64,000 bases of DNA, from NCBI RefSeq assembly GCF_003386205.1, contig NZ_QRDY01000008.1:156104-220103 (forward strand), in the 5' to 3' direction. A program made the position numbers and the translations under genes. Source of the DNA: Cohnella lupini (GTDB taxonomy: Bacteria > Bacillota > Bacilli > Paenibacillales > Paenibacillaceae). The notes under the pieces are model-generated. The model had not been told where the DNA came from and ran no database searches. It saw nothing but the letters and a program-made list of their open reading frames with translations. Positions 1 through 7,471 of the stretch are shown piece after piece (the first letter of the stretch is position 1; each line of letters starts with the position of its first letter).

Positions 1-1287
1 CGATATTCGCACTTCGACGACGGTTCCGTCATCGTCGCCGGACAGTTCGAATCGCAGCTGCCGCGGATCGCGTTCCATATGCTTGAGGCTGTTGTCGACG
101 ATATTGAGGATGGCCCGGTGCAGCTTCTCGCGATCCGCCCGAACGAGAATGGGATGGTTGAGTGCAACATTATCTTTGCCGGGGCGGTCGAATGTAATGT
201 CCACTCCGGTTAATCGCGGATCAATGCGCAGCTCTTCCAAGGTTCGCTGCAAGTAATCCGCCAAGTCCAGCACCTCCCAATGGAAAGGAAGCTTGCCGAT
301 ATCGAGCGTCGAGTAGAGGAGAAGCTCCTCGATCATTCGGTCCATGTCGGACGTCTTGCTGCCGATCATGTCCACGTACTTGGACCGCTTCTCTTCGGTG
401 TCCGCTATTCCGTCGCGCAGGCAATCCACGCAGCCTTGAATGGCGGTAATCGGTGTTTTCAGATCATGAGAGATGTTCGCGAGCAGCTCCTTGCGGTTCT
501 CCTCCATCTGCACCTTGGCGCCGATGGAATCCTTCAGACGGATTCGCATTTCCTCGAAAGCCGAACCTAGCTGGCCGATCTCATCCTGTCTACGAAGCCG
601 GATTTCTCGGTCTAAATTTCCCTCCCTGATCCGACCGGCGGCGTCTTTAAGCGCGTAAAGCGGCTTGATGATGCTTCGCGAAACGAAGTAAGTAAGGAGT
701 CCGTTCGTGAGGACGAGCGCCAGGAGCAAGGACAGGAATACAGTAGGAACGAATTTTTTGAAAAACCGGGCAACCGGCTCCATATCCGAAGCTATGACGA
801 GCATTCCGGGGCTCCCTTCGGGGCCGATGTAAGGAATGCCTTCCAGATCGACTCCACCATGGGAATCGAAATTAAAGAATCCTGTATCTCGATCGTCTTT
901 GTTGTCCGCCTCAAGCCGATCGAGGATGTCCTTAGCGGCTAACCCCGGAGAAGCATAGGCGATCGAGCCTCCGGATGCCACGACGATTCCCGCATCCGCC
1001 TTCGCGAGATCGGCTTCCGTCTCCGATAGGAATGCGGGGTCCCCGAGCAACCGAGGGTCATGCTCGGCGATGAAGCGCAGGCCGGAGGAAAGCTCGTCGC
1101 GTCCTTCGAACAGATTCTTGAATGCCGCGAACGGAATCGGACCGTCTCTCGGGCCGGTATTCTTCAAGCCGTCCGACATATCGCGTATGTACAATCCCGC
1201 CGCGAGCACGACCGCCAGACCGAACAGGACGACAGGAACCGCGATCATGGCGATGTAAGAGAAGAGCAATTTCGTTCGAATGGACAT
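1..1287 (-). CDS. Sensor histidine kinase, C-terminus cut by window edge
   Basis: This is a membrane sensor kinase of a two-component system, reading right to left and running off the window start, so about 429 codons are present. The ATG at 1287 begins MSIRTKLLFSYIAM. A first membrane segment lies at about residues 7-32 and a second at about 176-198, bracketing an extracellular sensor region. A HAMP linker follows (about 199-250), then the H-box NISHDLKTPITAIQG near residue 272 with the phospho-accepting His, and the N-box NIVDNSLKHM of the ATPase domain near 392. The G-boxes lie outside the window. No response regulator is visible on its upstream side. Ligand unknown. The family call is firm, the role is not. 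Confidence 0.9.
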   Translation of the reverse strand, partial: MSIRTKLLFSYIAMIAVPVVLFGLAVVLAAGLYIRDMSDGLKNTGPRDGPIPFAAFKNLFEGRDELSSGLRFIAEHDPRLLGDPAFLSETEADLAKADAGIVVASGGSIAYASPGLAAKDILDRLEADNKDDRDTGFFNFDSHGGVDLEGIPYIGPEGSPGMLVIASDMEPVARFFKKFVPTVFLSLLLALVLTNGLLTYFVSRSIIKPLYALKDAAGRIREGNLDREIRLRRQDEIGQLGSAFEEMRIRLKDSIGAKVQMEENRKELLANISHDLKTPITAIQGCVDCLRDGIADTEEKRSKYVDMIGSKTSDMDRMIEELLLYSTLDIGKLPFHWEVLDLADYLQRTLEELRIDPRLTGVDITFDRPGKDNVALNHPILVRADREKLHRAILNIVDNSLKHMERDPRQLRFELSGDDDGTVVEVRIS

Positions 1288-1476
1288 AACGCGCGCCCCC
1301 TTTCCTTGTCATTCCATTGTATTATCCGCCTATTAACATTCCATAAACCGTTTCTAAAAAAAGTATAAAAAGATTTATAAAGCGACGAAATCGCAACATT
1401 CGAAAAAATCGACGTGAACACGGAAGGTTATGATCTCCGCGAAAGGTTTAATAGTTAACAAAGGGGGTGGAGATCT

Positions 1477-1674
1477 ATGGCGTTCGACGGCAAGCGGAAC
1501 CGTGATCATCCCGAGCAATATCCGACCGACAAGGAAAGCTTGTTCGATCGGTGGGAAAGCGAACGAAACGTGGATGCGATCCCGGTAGAGGATCTGAAAA
1601 TACAAGTAGAGGACGAGAAGAACAAGACCAAGACGAAGAACTCCTCGTCAAGCGAGAAAAAATATAATCCATAA
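1477..1674 (+). CDS. Small hydrophilic hypothetical protein
   Basis: A 65-residue, highly charged protein with no membrane segment or cysteine. It is preceded by a strong ribosome binding site (AAAGGGGGTGGAG, 1459-1471) at good spacing from the ATG. The C-terminal third is rich in Lys, Asn and Ser (KNKTKTKNSSSSEKK), suggesting a disordered tail. It ends 12 bases before the YteA-like gene, whose ribosome binding site (AAGGAGG) overlaps this stop, so the two are probably co-transcribed. I do not recognise the family. Confidence 0.6.
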   Translation: MAFDGKRNRDHPEQYPTDKESLFDRWESERNVDAIPVEDLKIQVEDEKNKTKTKNSSSSEKKYNP

Positions 1675-1686
1675 GGAGGTTACTCG

Positions 1687-2211
1687 ATGACACGCCTAAA
1701 AGAATCGCAGATCGCAACGCTCAAAGACAAGCTACTGAAGGAAAAGGAAGAAATCGGCCGGCATTTCGAAATCAACGACGCGGAGGAGCAGGCAGCGTTG
1801 ACCGATTCCACCGGAGAACTCTCCTCCTACGATAATCATCCCGCGGACATGGCAACGGAAACGTTCGAGCGGGAGAGGGACAACGCCGTAAACGACGCGT
1901 TCGGGGAACGGCTCGACGAGATCGAGCAGGCTCTCGGGAGGATGAAGAACGGGACATACGGAATATGCGAGGTATGCGGGAAACCGATTCCTTACGAGCG
2001 ACTCGAAGCCATTCCTTCCGCTCCGACTTGCGTAGATGATGCTCCGAAGCCGGGGGATCCGGCCGGAAGGCCGGTCGAGGAGCAAGTTATGACCGCCCCG
2101 CCTACCGGCGCGGGAGAAGCTCGGCAACGCAACCCAGGAAGATTCGATGATGCGGATGCTTGGAAAAACGTGGAAAGCTACGGAAGCTCGGATACTCCGG
2201 CTACGAAATAA
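1687..2211 (+). CDS. yteA: YteA-like TraR/DksA-type zinc finger protein
   Basis: A 174-residue protein of the TraR/DksA zinc-finger group, close to the YteA branch found in spore-forming Firmicutes. Residues 1-90 are a charged helical region that includes the YDNHPADMATETFERERD segment typical of this branch. The zinc finger starts at GICEVCGKPIPYERLEAIP. The first CxxC pair is intact but the second pair is reduced to a single Cys (TCVDD), as is common in YteA proteins. DksA relatives bind RNA polymerase; that role is not shown for YteA. The ribosome binding site AAGGAGG lies just upstream, and the gene ends at a strong terminator. Family confident, function unknown. Confidence 0.85.
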   Translation: MTRLKESQIATLKDKLLKEKEEIGRHFEINDAEEQAALTDSTGELSSYDNHPADMATETFERERDNAVNDAFGERLDEIEQALGRMKNGTYGICEVCGKPIPYERLEAIPSAPTCVDDAPKPGDPAGRPVEEQVMTAPPTGAGEARQRNPGRFDDADAWKNVESYGSSDTPATK

Positions 2212-2244
2212 CAAATGAGGCAGCCCATAGGGCTGCCTCATTTG
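2212..2244 (+). terminator. Terminator hairpin after yteA-like gene
   Basis: Near-perfect inverted repeat with a 14-15 bp stem (AAATGAGGCAGCCC / GGGCTGCCTCATTT) around a 3-base loop, starting directly after the stop codon. The A-rich left arm and T-rich right arm would allow it to work on both strands. Confidence 0.85.
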
Positions 2245-2446
2245 TCGCGACTATGTTTGAAACCGCTCAAGTCCGTATTAGCAAACGGTTGCTTCAGGCT
2301 TGGCGTTCTCCGTTTTGGAGTCGGTCGCGTTTCCGTTGCCGCATTCTCGCTTTCCGATTCGGAAACGACTACAGCTTCGGATGTCGAAGAGTTGGATTCA
2401 TTCGTTGTTTGAATGGTGTCCGTTTTAGCAACACCAAAATCAGAGG

Positions 2447-2475
2447 TTGACACACTACCTACTAAAAGGTAGAAT
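2447..2475 (+). promoter_or_regulatory. tetR promoter with embedded operator O1
   Basis: A textbook sigma-A promoter: TTGACA (2447-2452), a 17-bp spacer and TAGAAT (2470-2475). The spacer holds an inverted repeat CTACCT-N6-AGGTAG (2455-2472) that also enters the -10 box, so a bound repressor would block polymerase. The predicted start site falls at or within a base or two of the tetR ATG at 2482, implying a leaderless or nearly leaderless message. An almost identical site in reverse orientation lies at 3079-3096 in front of the next gene. Confidence 0.75.
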
Positions 2476-2481
2476 GACAAC

Positions 2482-3051
2482 ATGAACAAAACAAAAAACA
2501 CGTCGGAGATTATTCTGGATACTGCTCAGTCGATTGTACAGGAATTCGGATTTAACGGTTTCAGCTATGCGCACATTGCGGAGAAAGTAGGGATACGTAC
2601 TGCCAGTATTCATTACTACTTCCCGAATAAGGAGGACTTAGCGGACGCTTTAATCGTGCGATACCACAGAAGTTTTAATGCCGCGGCAGCTCAAATCGAT
2701 TCCGAGACGCAGAACGGTTTGGAAAAGCTGCGCAAATTCATTTTGATTTACGCCGGTCCCGCTCAAGATTATTGCGCTTGTCTGAGCGTCATGTTTTCCA
2801 GCGATTGGGCTACTTTATCAGGTAAAGTACGGGAAGGCTTATCCCAGTTCTTCACCGCTAATCTGACTTGGCTGGAACAAGCGTTGGATCAGGGACGACG
2901 CGATGGACATTTACGCTTCGAAGGTACCGCGAACGCGCAAGCTCATCAATTTCTTGCTTCGTTGCAAGGCGCTCAATTAATCTCAAGAAGTTTTCGGGAT
3001 CTAAGCAGGTTTGACATGATTGCCAACGGCTTGATATCCGCTTTGTCTTAA
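2482..3051 (+). CDS. TetR/AcrR family transcriptional regulator
   Basis: A 189-residue repressor with an N-terminal TetR helix-turn-helix at about residues 10-55 (FSYAHIAEKVGIRTASIHYYF, the canonical recognition-helix pattern with the YYFPNKEDL signature). The C-terminal half is the ligand-binding and dimerisation region, with several aromatic residues and a CACLS segment carrying two cysteines. Operators in its own promoter and in the promoter of the downstream operon point to autoregulation and control of the NIPSNAP-quinone reductase-DsbA-SDR-tautomerase genes. The inducer is probably an electrophilic or quinone-like compound, inferred only from the neighbours. Confidence 0.92.
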   Translation: MNKTKNTSEIILDTAQSIVQEFGFNGFSYAHIAEKVGIRTASIHYYFPNKEDLADALIVRYHRSFNAAAAQIDSETQNGLEKLRKFILIYAGPAQDYCACLSVMFSSDWATLSGKVREGLSQFFTANLTWLEQALDQGRRDGHLRFEGTANAQAHQFLASLQGAQLISRSFRDLSRFDMIANGLISALS

Positions 3052-3078
3052 AGGCGGATATTCTTTTTGGATCAAATT

Positions 3079-3096
3079 CTACCTTTTAATAGATAG
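3079..3096 (+). promoter_or_regulatory. Second TetR operator O2 before redox operon
   Basis: CTACCTTTTAATAGATAG matches the reverse complement of the operator in the tetR promoter (CTACCTTTTAGTAGGTAG) at 16 of 18 positions. It lies 50 bases upstream of the NIPSNAP gene and overlaps a plausible -10 (TAGATA, 3090-3095) 17 bp after TTGGAT (3067-3072). This is the main evidence that the TetR protein regulates the operon. Confidence 0.7.
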
Positions 3097-3145
3097 GTAA
3101 ATAATGATGTACCCATGAACATTCCGCGAAAGGTGGTGAGAACAG

Positions 3146-3469
3146 ATGTTGTATGAGCTGCGCGTTTATGATATCCATCCAGGCAAGATGAAGGTTATCC
3201 AAGATAGGTTCAGAGATCATGTCATTTCATTATTTATGAAGCACGACATGAAGGTGACGCAATTCTGGGAAGATTTCGATGAAGCCAACAACCGCCTTTA
3301 TTATGTCGTCGAGCATGCGAATATGGAGATGCGCAATCTGAATTATGAACGATTCCGCAACGACCCCGAATGGATCGAAACGAAACGAATCACGGAACTC
3401 GATGGACCGTTAGTAAACAAACAAGAAAGCATTTTTATGAAAAACACGACATTTTTCGAGAACAAATAA
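3146..3469 (+). CDS. NIPSNAP family protein
   Basis: A 107-residue protein with the NIPSNAP ferredoxin-like fold pattern: it opens with MLYELRVYDIHPGKMKVIQDRF, then has the characteristic hydrophobic/charged alternation and the WIETKRITELDGPLV segment. Bacterial NIPSNAP proteins often sit beside oxidoreductases acting on small aromatic or reactive compounds, but a defined reaction is not established. The ribosome binding site GGTGGTGAG lies just upstream. It is the first gene of the operon behind the second TetR operator, 31 bases before the flavoprotein gene. Confidence 0.85.
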   Translation: MLYELRVYDIHPGKMKVIQDRFRDHVISLFMKHDMKVTQFWEDFDEANNRLYYVVEHANMEMRNLNYERFRNDPEWIETKRITELDGPLVNKQESIFMKNTTFFENK

Positions 3470-3500
3470 AAATAATTCAAGAAGAAACGGAGCAAACAAA

Positions 3501-4052
3501 ATGAAAACATTAGTCATCGTTACTCATCCGAACATCGAAGCATCCAATTGGAATAAATCATGGTTGAAGGAACTGCAAAAGCATGGCGATATCACGATTC
3601 ATGAGCTACACAAAAAATACCCGGACGAAAATATCGATGTATCCGCAGAGCAACGGTTGATCGAAGCGCACGACCGGATCATCTTTCAATATCCGCTTTA
3701 TTGGTACAGCACGCCTCCATTGCTCAAAAAGTGGTTCGATTCCGTATTGCTGTACGGCTGGGCTTATGGACCGGATGGCAATAAAACGGAGGGCAAAGAA
3801 GTCGGCGTTGCGATCTCGACCTATGGTACCGAAGAATCTTATCAAGCAACAGGGTTCAATCGTTACACGCTGCAAGAAATATTGCGCCCGATGGAAGCAC
3901 TTGCCCATTTTATCAGCGCGAAATATCTGCCTCACTTTTCGCTAAACGACACTTCCGACGTTACGAATGAGCGGTTGGTACAAAGCAGCCTCGATTACGT
4001 TCAACATATTAAAACGGTAAAACCGGTAAAACCGGTTGAGGTGGCTCAATGA
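3501..4052 (+). CDS. NAD(P)H:quinone oxidoreductase-like flavoprotein (KefF/YwrO/MdaB type)
   Basis: A 183-residue flavodoxin-fold enzyme. It opens with KTLVIVTHPNIEASNWNKSW, the FMN/FAD phosphate-binding start of this family, and contains the family hallmark FQYPLYWYSTPPLLKKWFD (flavin-binding loop) followed by a VLLYGWAYG segment. Related enzymes reduce quinones and electrophiles with two electrons from NAD(P)H in the cytoplasm. The short tail repeats Lys-Thr-Val-Lys-Pro-Val, encoded by a small direct repeat (AAAACCGGTA) near 4015-4030. The stop overlaps the start of the next gene (ATGA), showing translational coupling. Substrate not identifiable. Confidence 0.88.
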   Translation: MKTLVIVTHPNIEASNWNKSWLKELQKHGDITIHELHKKYPDENIDVSAEQRLIEAHDRIIFQYPLYWYSTPPLLKKWFDSVLLYGWAYGPDGNKTEGKEVGVAISTYGTEESYQATGFNRYTLQEILRPMEALAHFISAKYLPHFSLNDTSDVTNERLVQSSLDYVQHIKTVKPVKPVEVAQ

Positions 4053-4684
4053 AAGATTTGATCATCGACGTTTACATGGATACGATCTGCCCTTGGTGTC
4101 GTATGGGAACGACCAGTCTGCGAACCGCATTGAAACAATTGCCGGCAGGCACGAAAGCAACCGTTCGTTGGCATGCTTTCCAGCTTAATCCCGGTATTCG
4201 TACTGATGGAGAAGATTATCGGCAAGTTATGATAGGCAGGTTGGGCGGGAAAGCGCAATTCGAATCAAGAATGAGGCAGTATAACGAAACGGGTGCGCAA
4301 TTCGGCCTTAAATTCAACATGGATATCGTGAAATATACACCGAATACGACTTTATCCCATCAGTTAATCGCTATGACTCCAGAGGATGCGCAAGAGCGAT
4401 TGATCGAGAATATCTATACGGCTTATTTCGAAAATGGAATCAATATCGGAGATGCGGATGAACTTGCGGAAATAGCAAAAGCCAGCGGGGTCACTGAAGA
4501 CGTTGCCGGACTTAAGAAGCGGCTCATTCAAGGCGAAGGAATAGAAAAAGTCGAATCCGGCCAACGCAGCGCACAGAAGCTAGGAATCAAAGGCGTTCCT
4601 TACTTTGTCATTAATGAGGAGCTCAGCTTATCGGGACTACAATCTCCAGATGAATTTATAAAAGCTTTTAATCACATTAAGTAA
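4049..4684 (+). CDS. DsbA family oxidoreductase (FrnE-like)
   Basis: A 211-residue DsbA-fold thioredoxin-like protein with active site CPWC in MDTICPWCRMG at about residues 12-20, an inserted helical domain, and the cis-Pro loop IKGVPYFVINEELSLSG near residue 190. There is no signal peptide, so it is cytoplasmic like FrnE, a DsbA relative linked to polyketide chemistry and oxidative stress. It is coupled to the upstream quinone reductase by a 4-base overlap. In this operon it probably acts in thiol repair or detoxification of electrophiles, which is inference. Confidence 0.88.
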   Translation: MKDLIIDVYMDTICPWCRMGTTSLRTALKQLPAGTKATVRWHAFQLNPGIRTDGEDYRQVMIGRLGGKAQFESRMRQYNETGAQFGLKFNMDIVKYTPNTTLSHQLIAMTPEDAQERLIENIYTAYFENGINIGDADELAEIAKASGVTEDVAGLKKRLIQGEGIEKVESGQRSAQKLGIKGVPYFVINEELSLSGLQSPDEFIKAFNHIK

Positions 4685-4724
4685 AGGTTGGAGCGGTACT
4701 TTAGAACGAAAGGAGAAACAACTT

Positions 4725-5462
4725 ATGAGTGTTCAGGGGAAAGTATTTGCGATAACCGGCGGAAGCAGCGGCCTAGGGAAAGCTATGGCGATTGAATTGG
4801 TTAATCGAGGAGCGAATGTAGTTATTAATGGTCGCCGTGAACATGAGTTAGCTAAAGCCGCACAAGAAATCGATCCTACGGGAAAGCAAGTGCGGTTTGT
4901 TGCCGGCAATATTGCGGATTCTAAGATCGCGCATCGCTTGATCGACGAAAGCGTAACTCACTATGGACGCATCGATACGCTGGTGAATAATGCCGGAATC
5001 TTCATGTCTAAGCCTTTTACGGAGTATTCGGAAGAGGACTTGGCAACGTATTTATCAACGAATGTCGTCGGCTTCTTCCATGTTACCCAACGGGCGATGG
5101 AGGAGATGCTGAAACGAGGAACCGGACATGTCGTTACCATCACGACGAGTCTGGTGGATCAAGCGTCGGCTTCCGTTCCTTCCGTACTCGCCTCATTGAC
5201 TAAGGGAGGCCTGCAATCGGCGACGAAGTCGCTTGCAATTGAGTATGCGACCAGAGGTATTCGCGTGAATGCAGTTTCGCCGGGGGTAGTTAAAACGCCG
5301 ATGCACCCCGTCGAATCGCACGAAGCTCTTGCTAAATTGCATCCTATGGGGCGTATGGGCGAGTCGCATGAGATCGTCGAAGCCGTCTTATATCTGGAAT
5401 CGGCCAACTTCGTTACGGGCGAGATCCTTCACGTTGACGGCGGACAGAGCGCCGGTCATTAA
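4725..5462 (+). CDS. SDR family oxidoreductase lacking the catalytic Tyr
   Basis: A 245-residue classical short-chain dehydrogenase. The Rossmann glycine motif TGGSSGLG is at residues 11-18, the NNAG motif near 89, and the C-terminal PG motif and VDGGQSAGH end are present. The usual YxxxK catalytic pair reads ASLTK (near residue 160), so Lys is kept but Tyr is replaced by Ala; Ser of the triad may be in TTSLVDQ. The nucleotide sequence supports this reading with no frameshift. It may use altered chemistry or be a non-canonical subfamily. It belongs to the TetR-controlled operon, with an AAAGGAG ribosome binding site upstream. Confidence 0.9.
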   Translation: MSVQGKVFAITGGSSGLGKAMAIELVNRGANVVINGRREHELAKAAQEIDPTGKQVRFVAGNIADSKIAHRLIDESVTHYGRIDTLVNNAGIFMSKPFTEYSEEDLATYLSTNVVGFFHVTQRAMEEMLKRGTGHVVTITTSLVDQASASVPSVLASLTKGGLQSATKSLAIEYATRGIRVNAVSPGVVKTPMHPVESHEALAKLHPMGRMGESHEIVEAVLYLESANFVTGEILHVDGGQSAGH

Positions 5463-5515
5463 GCAAGGGCAACGAAAGTTGCGAAACAAATCCATTTCGA
5501 TTGGGGAGAATAGAC

Positions 5516-5752
5516 ATGCCTATCGTTACGATTCAAGTAACCCGCGAGGGGACTACGGCGGATCGACAATCAATCACAGCCGAAGAAAAAGCGGCGCTCA
5601 TTAAAGGGGCTAGCGAGCTTCTGCTCAACGTTCTGAACAAGCCGTTAGATTCAACCTTCGTAGTCATCGAAGAGGTTGATACCGATAATTGGGGATGGGG
5701 CGGACTACCCGCATTGGAGTATCGCAAACAGCTTGCCGCTAAGAAGAAGTAA
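5516..5752 (+). CDS. 4-oxalocrotonate tautomerase family protein
   Basis: A 78-residue tautomerase-superfamily protein. The chosen ATG at 5516 gives MPIVTIQVTREG, exposing Pro-1, the catalytic base after Met removal; an upstream in-frame ATG at 5501 would bury it and overlaps the GGGGAGA ribosome binding site, so it is rejected. The sequence shows the family pattern with STFVVIEEVDTDNWGWGG. Such enzymes ketonise dienols or act on related substrates and work as small oligomers. It is the last gene of the TetR-controlled operon and is followed by a strong hairpin. Confidence 0.9.
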   Translation: MPIVTIQVTREGTTADRQSITAEEKAALIKGASELLLNVLNKPLDSTFVVIEEVDTDNWGWGGLPALEYRKQLAAKKK

Positions 5753-5770
5753 TCGCTATATTCCAACAAT

Positions 5771-5805
5771 ATCAAGCCCAGTGCAGCGTTTGCACTGGGC
5801 TTGAT
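5771..5805 (+). terminator. Strong hairpin ending the redox operon
   Basis: A perfect 15-bp inverted repeat (ATCAAGCCCAGTGCA / TGCACTGGGCTTGAT) with a 5-base loop, 18 bases after the tautomerase stop. There is no long T-tract after it, so it may act as a terminator with an imperfect tail or as an mRNA 3' stabiliser. Confidence 0.65.
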
Positions 5806-5887
5806 AACGTGACATTGCAAGTAAAAGGATATTTTAACGAAAAGGGGGGATCATACTCGTCAGTGCTTTCTCTGGGGGGCCGATTAA

Positions 5888-7471
5888 GTGAAACGGATAA
5901 AAAAATGGCTGCGCATAAAACCCGGGTATCCCAAATTACCGGAGGATCATTCTAAAGAGCTAGAGAACTCGAAGTTATCCTCGAACTTAGAATATAACGA
6001 GTTGAAGCTGAATGGTATTTTCCATAACATCTCCGATATCGTATTCCGTAAGGTTAGGATGGCTGAAGAAGACCATTGGCTTGTCGTATACATATCAAGT
6101 CTAGTTGATGAAGAAATAATTGACGAACATATATTGAAACCATTGATATCTAATCGAACACAAGATGGTTTGAGCAGCAATAAAGCCGAAGTACTGGATG
6201 ATCGGTTTATATCCGTCGGGAAGACGGTTGTTACTTCCCGAATAACCGACGTTGTTAGTCATGCTTTAAATGGTTATGCCGTCATTCTAACGGTCGGGAA
6301 TAGCGATGCGTTGATGGTTAAGGCGAATAGTACCAAAGCGCAGAGAAGCCTTGAAGAACCTTCTTCGGAGCCGGTCATTCGAGGTCCTAGGGATGGTTTT
6401 GTCGAGAACATTTCAACGAATATCGGACTCATACGCAGAAGACTTAAAACCTCTCGGCTAAAAACGGAATCCATAACGCTTGGAGAGCTTACTCAAACGC
6501 AAGTCGTCCTCACCTATATTGACGGTATTGTTTCGGAATCCATAGTCGAGGAAGTACGAAAAAGGGTATCTCGGATTCAGATAGACGGAATCATCGATTC
6601 GGGTTACGTTGAGGAATTTATCGAGGATTCGCCATTCACTCCTTTTCCGCAAGTACATAGTACGGAGCGACCGGACGTTGTGGCCGCTGAGTTATTAGAA
6701 GGAAAAGTTGCCATACTTGTCGACACCAGCCCATTCGTATTAATCGTTCCCATGACATTCTGGAATGGACTCCAGGCAAGCGAGGATTACTATGTTCGCT
6801 GGCCTATCGCGACTTTCGTGCGTTGGATTCGATTTCTATTTATAATCATCGCTATATTTGCTCCTCCCTTATATGTAGCAATTACGACGTTTCATCAGGA
6901 AATGATTCCGACGAATCTCGTGCTGAGTATTGCCTCGTCTAGAGAGCCTGTTCCGTTTCCTGCTTTAGTCGAAGCCTTATTAATGGAAATCATTTTCGAG
7001 GCACTGCGGGAAGCGGGGATTCGCCTACCCAAGCAAATAGGTCAAGCGATAAGCATCGTCGGGGCATTGGTTATCGGACAAGCTGCCGTACAGGCGGGAA
7101 TTATATCCGCTCCTGTCGTTATTATCGTATCGATCACCGGCATTGCGGCGTTTACTATTCCACGATATAGCTTTGCGAACGGAATCCGATTGCTGCGATT
7201 TCCGATGCTATTCTTGGCCGGAACGCTTGGATTATATGGAATCGTACTTGGGTTTGTAGCCATCGTTTTACATGTTACATCGCTTCGTTCGTTCGGCATC
7301 CCTTATTTTACGCCTCTATCCCCGCTTACAATCGCGAATTTGAAGGATGTCCTCATCCGGGCACCTATTTGGGCTAAAACTCGCCGTCCGCAGGCAACGG
7401 GATTTAACGATCCGGTTCGTGAACCGTCAGGTCAGAAACCAAGTCCAAGTCAAGGGAAGTCTTCAGAATGA
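5888..7471 (+). CDS. Spore germination protein, GerA family A subunit
   Basis: A 527-residue GerA-type A subunit of a germinant receptor in the spore inner membrane. The N-terminal cytosolic domain (about 1-300) includes the LVDTSPFVLIVPMTFWNGLQ signature at its end. The membrane domain (about 310-490) has the conserved SSREPVPFPALVEALLMEI segment and PKQIGQAISIVGALVIGQAAV. The start is a GTG at 5888 behind GGGGGG (5875-5880). An ATG further in would lose conserved sequence. The stop overlaps the next ATG (ATGA). Together with the C and B subunits it would sense nutrients and trigger germination; which nutrients cannot be told. Confidence 0.95.
   Translation: MKRIKKWLRIKPGYPKLPEDHSKELENSKLSSNLEYNELKLNGIFHNISDIVFRKVRMAEEDHWLVVYISSLVDEEIIDEHILKPLISNRTQDGLSSNKAEVLDDRFISVGKTVVTSRITDVVSHALNGYAVILTVGNSDALMVKANSTKAQRSLEEPSSEPVIRGPRDGFVENISTNIGLIRRRLKTSRLKTESITLGELTQTQVVLTYIDGIVSESIVEEVRKRVSRIQIDGIIDSGYVEEFIEDSPFTPFPQVHSTERPDVVAAELLEGKVAILVDTSPFVLIVPMTFWNGLQASEDYYVRWPIATFVRWIRFLFIIIAIFAPPLYVAITTFHQEMIPTNLVLSIASSREPVPFPALVEALLMEIIFEALREAGIRLPKQIGQAISIVGALVIGQAAVQAGIISAPVVIIVSITGIAAFTIPRYSFANGIRLLRFPMLFLAGTLGLYGIVLGFVAIVLHVTSLRSFGIPYFTPLSPLTIANLKDVLIRAPIWAKTRRPQATGFNDPVREPSGQKPSPSQGKSSE

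Noticed and set aside
2238..2501. Minus-strand 87-residue frame with a signal-like N-terminus between yteA-like and tetR genes
   Set aside because: It overlaps the tetR start and the yteA terminator, its composition changes frame halfway (another frame looks equally plausible), and no ribosome binding site or homologous family is visible. It may be a decayed remnant, not a gene.
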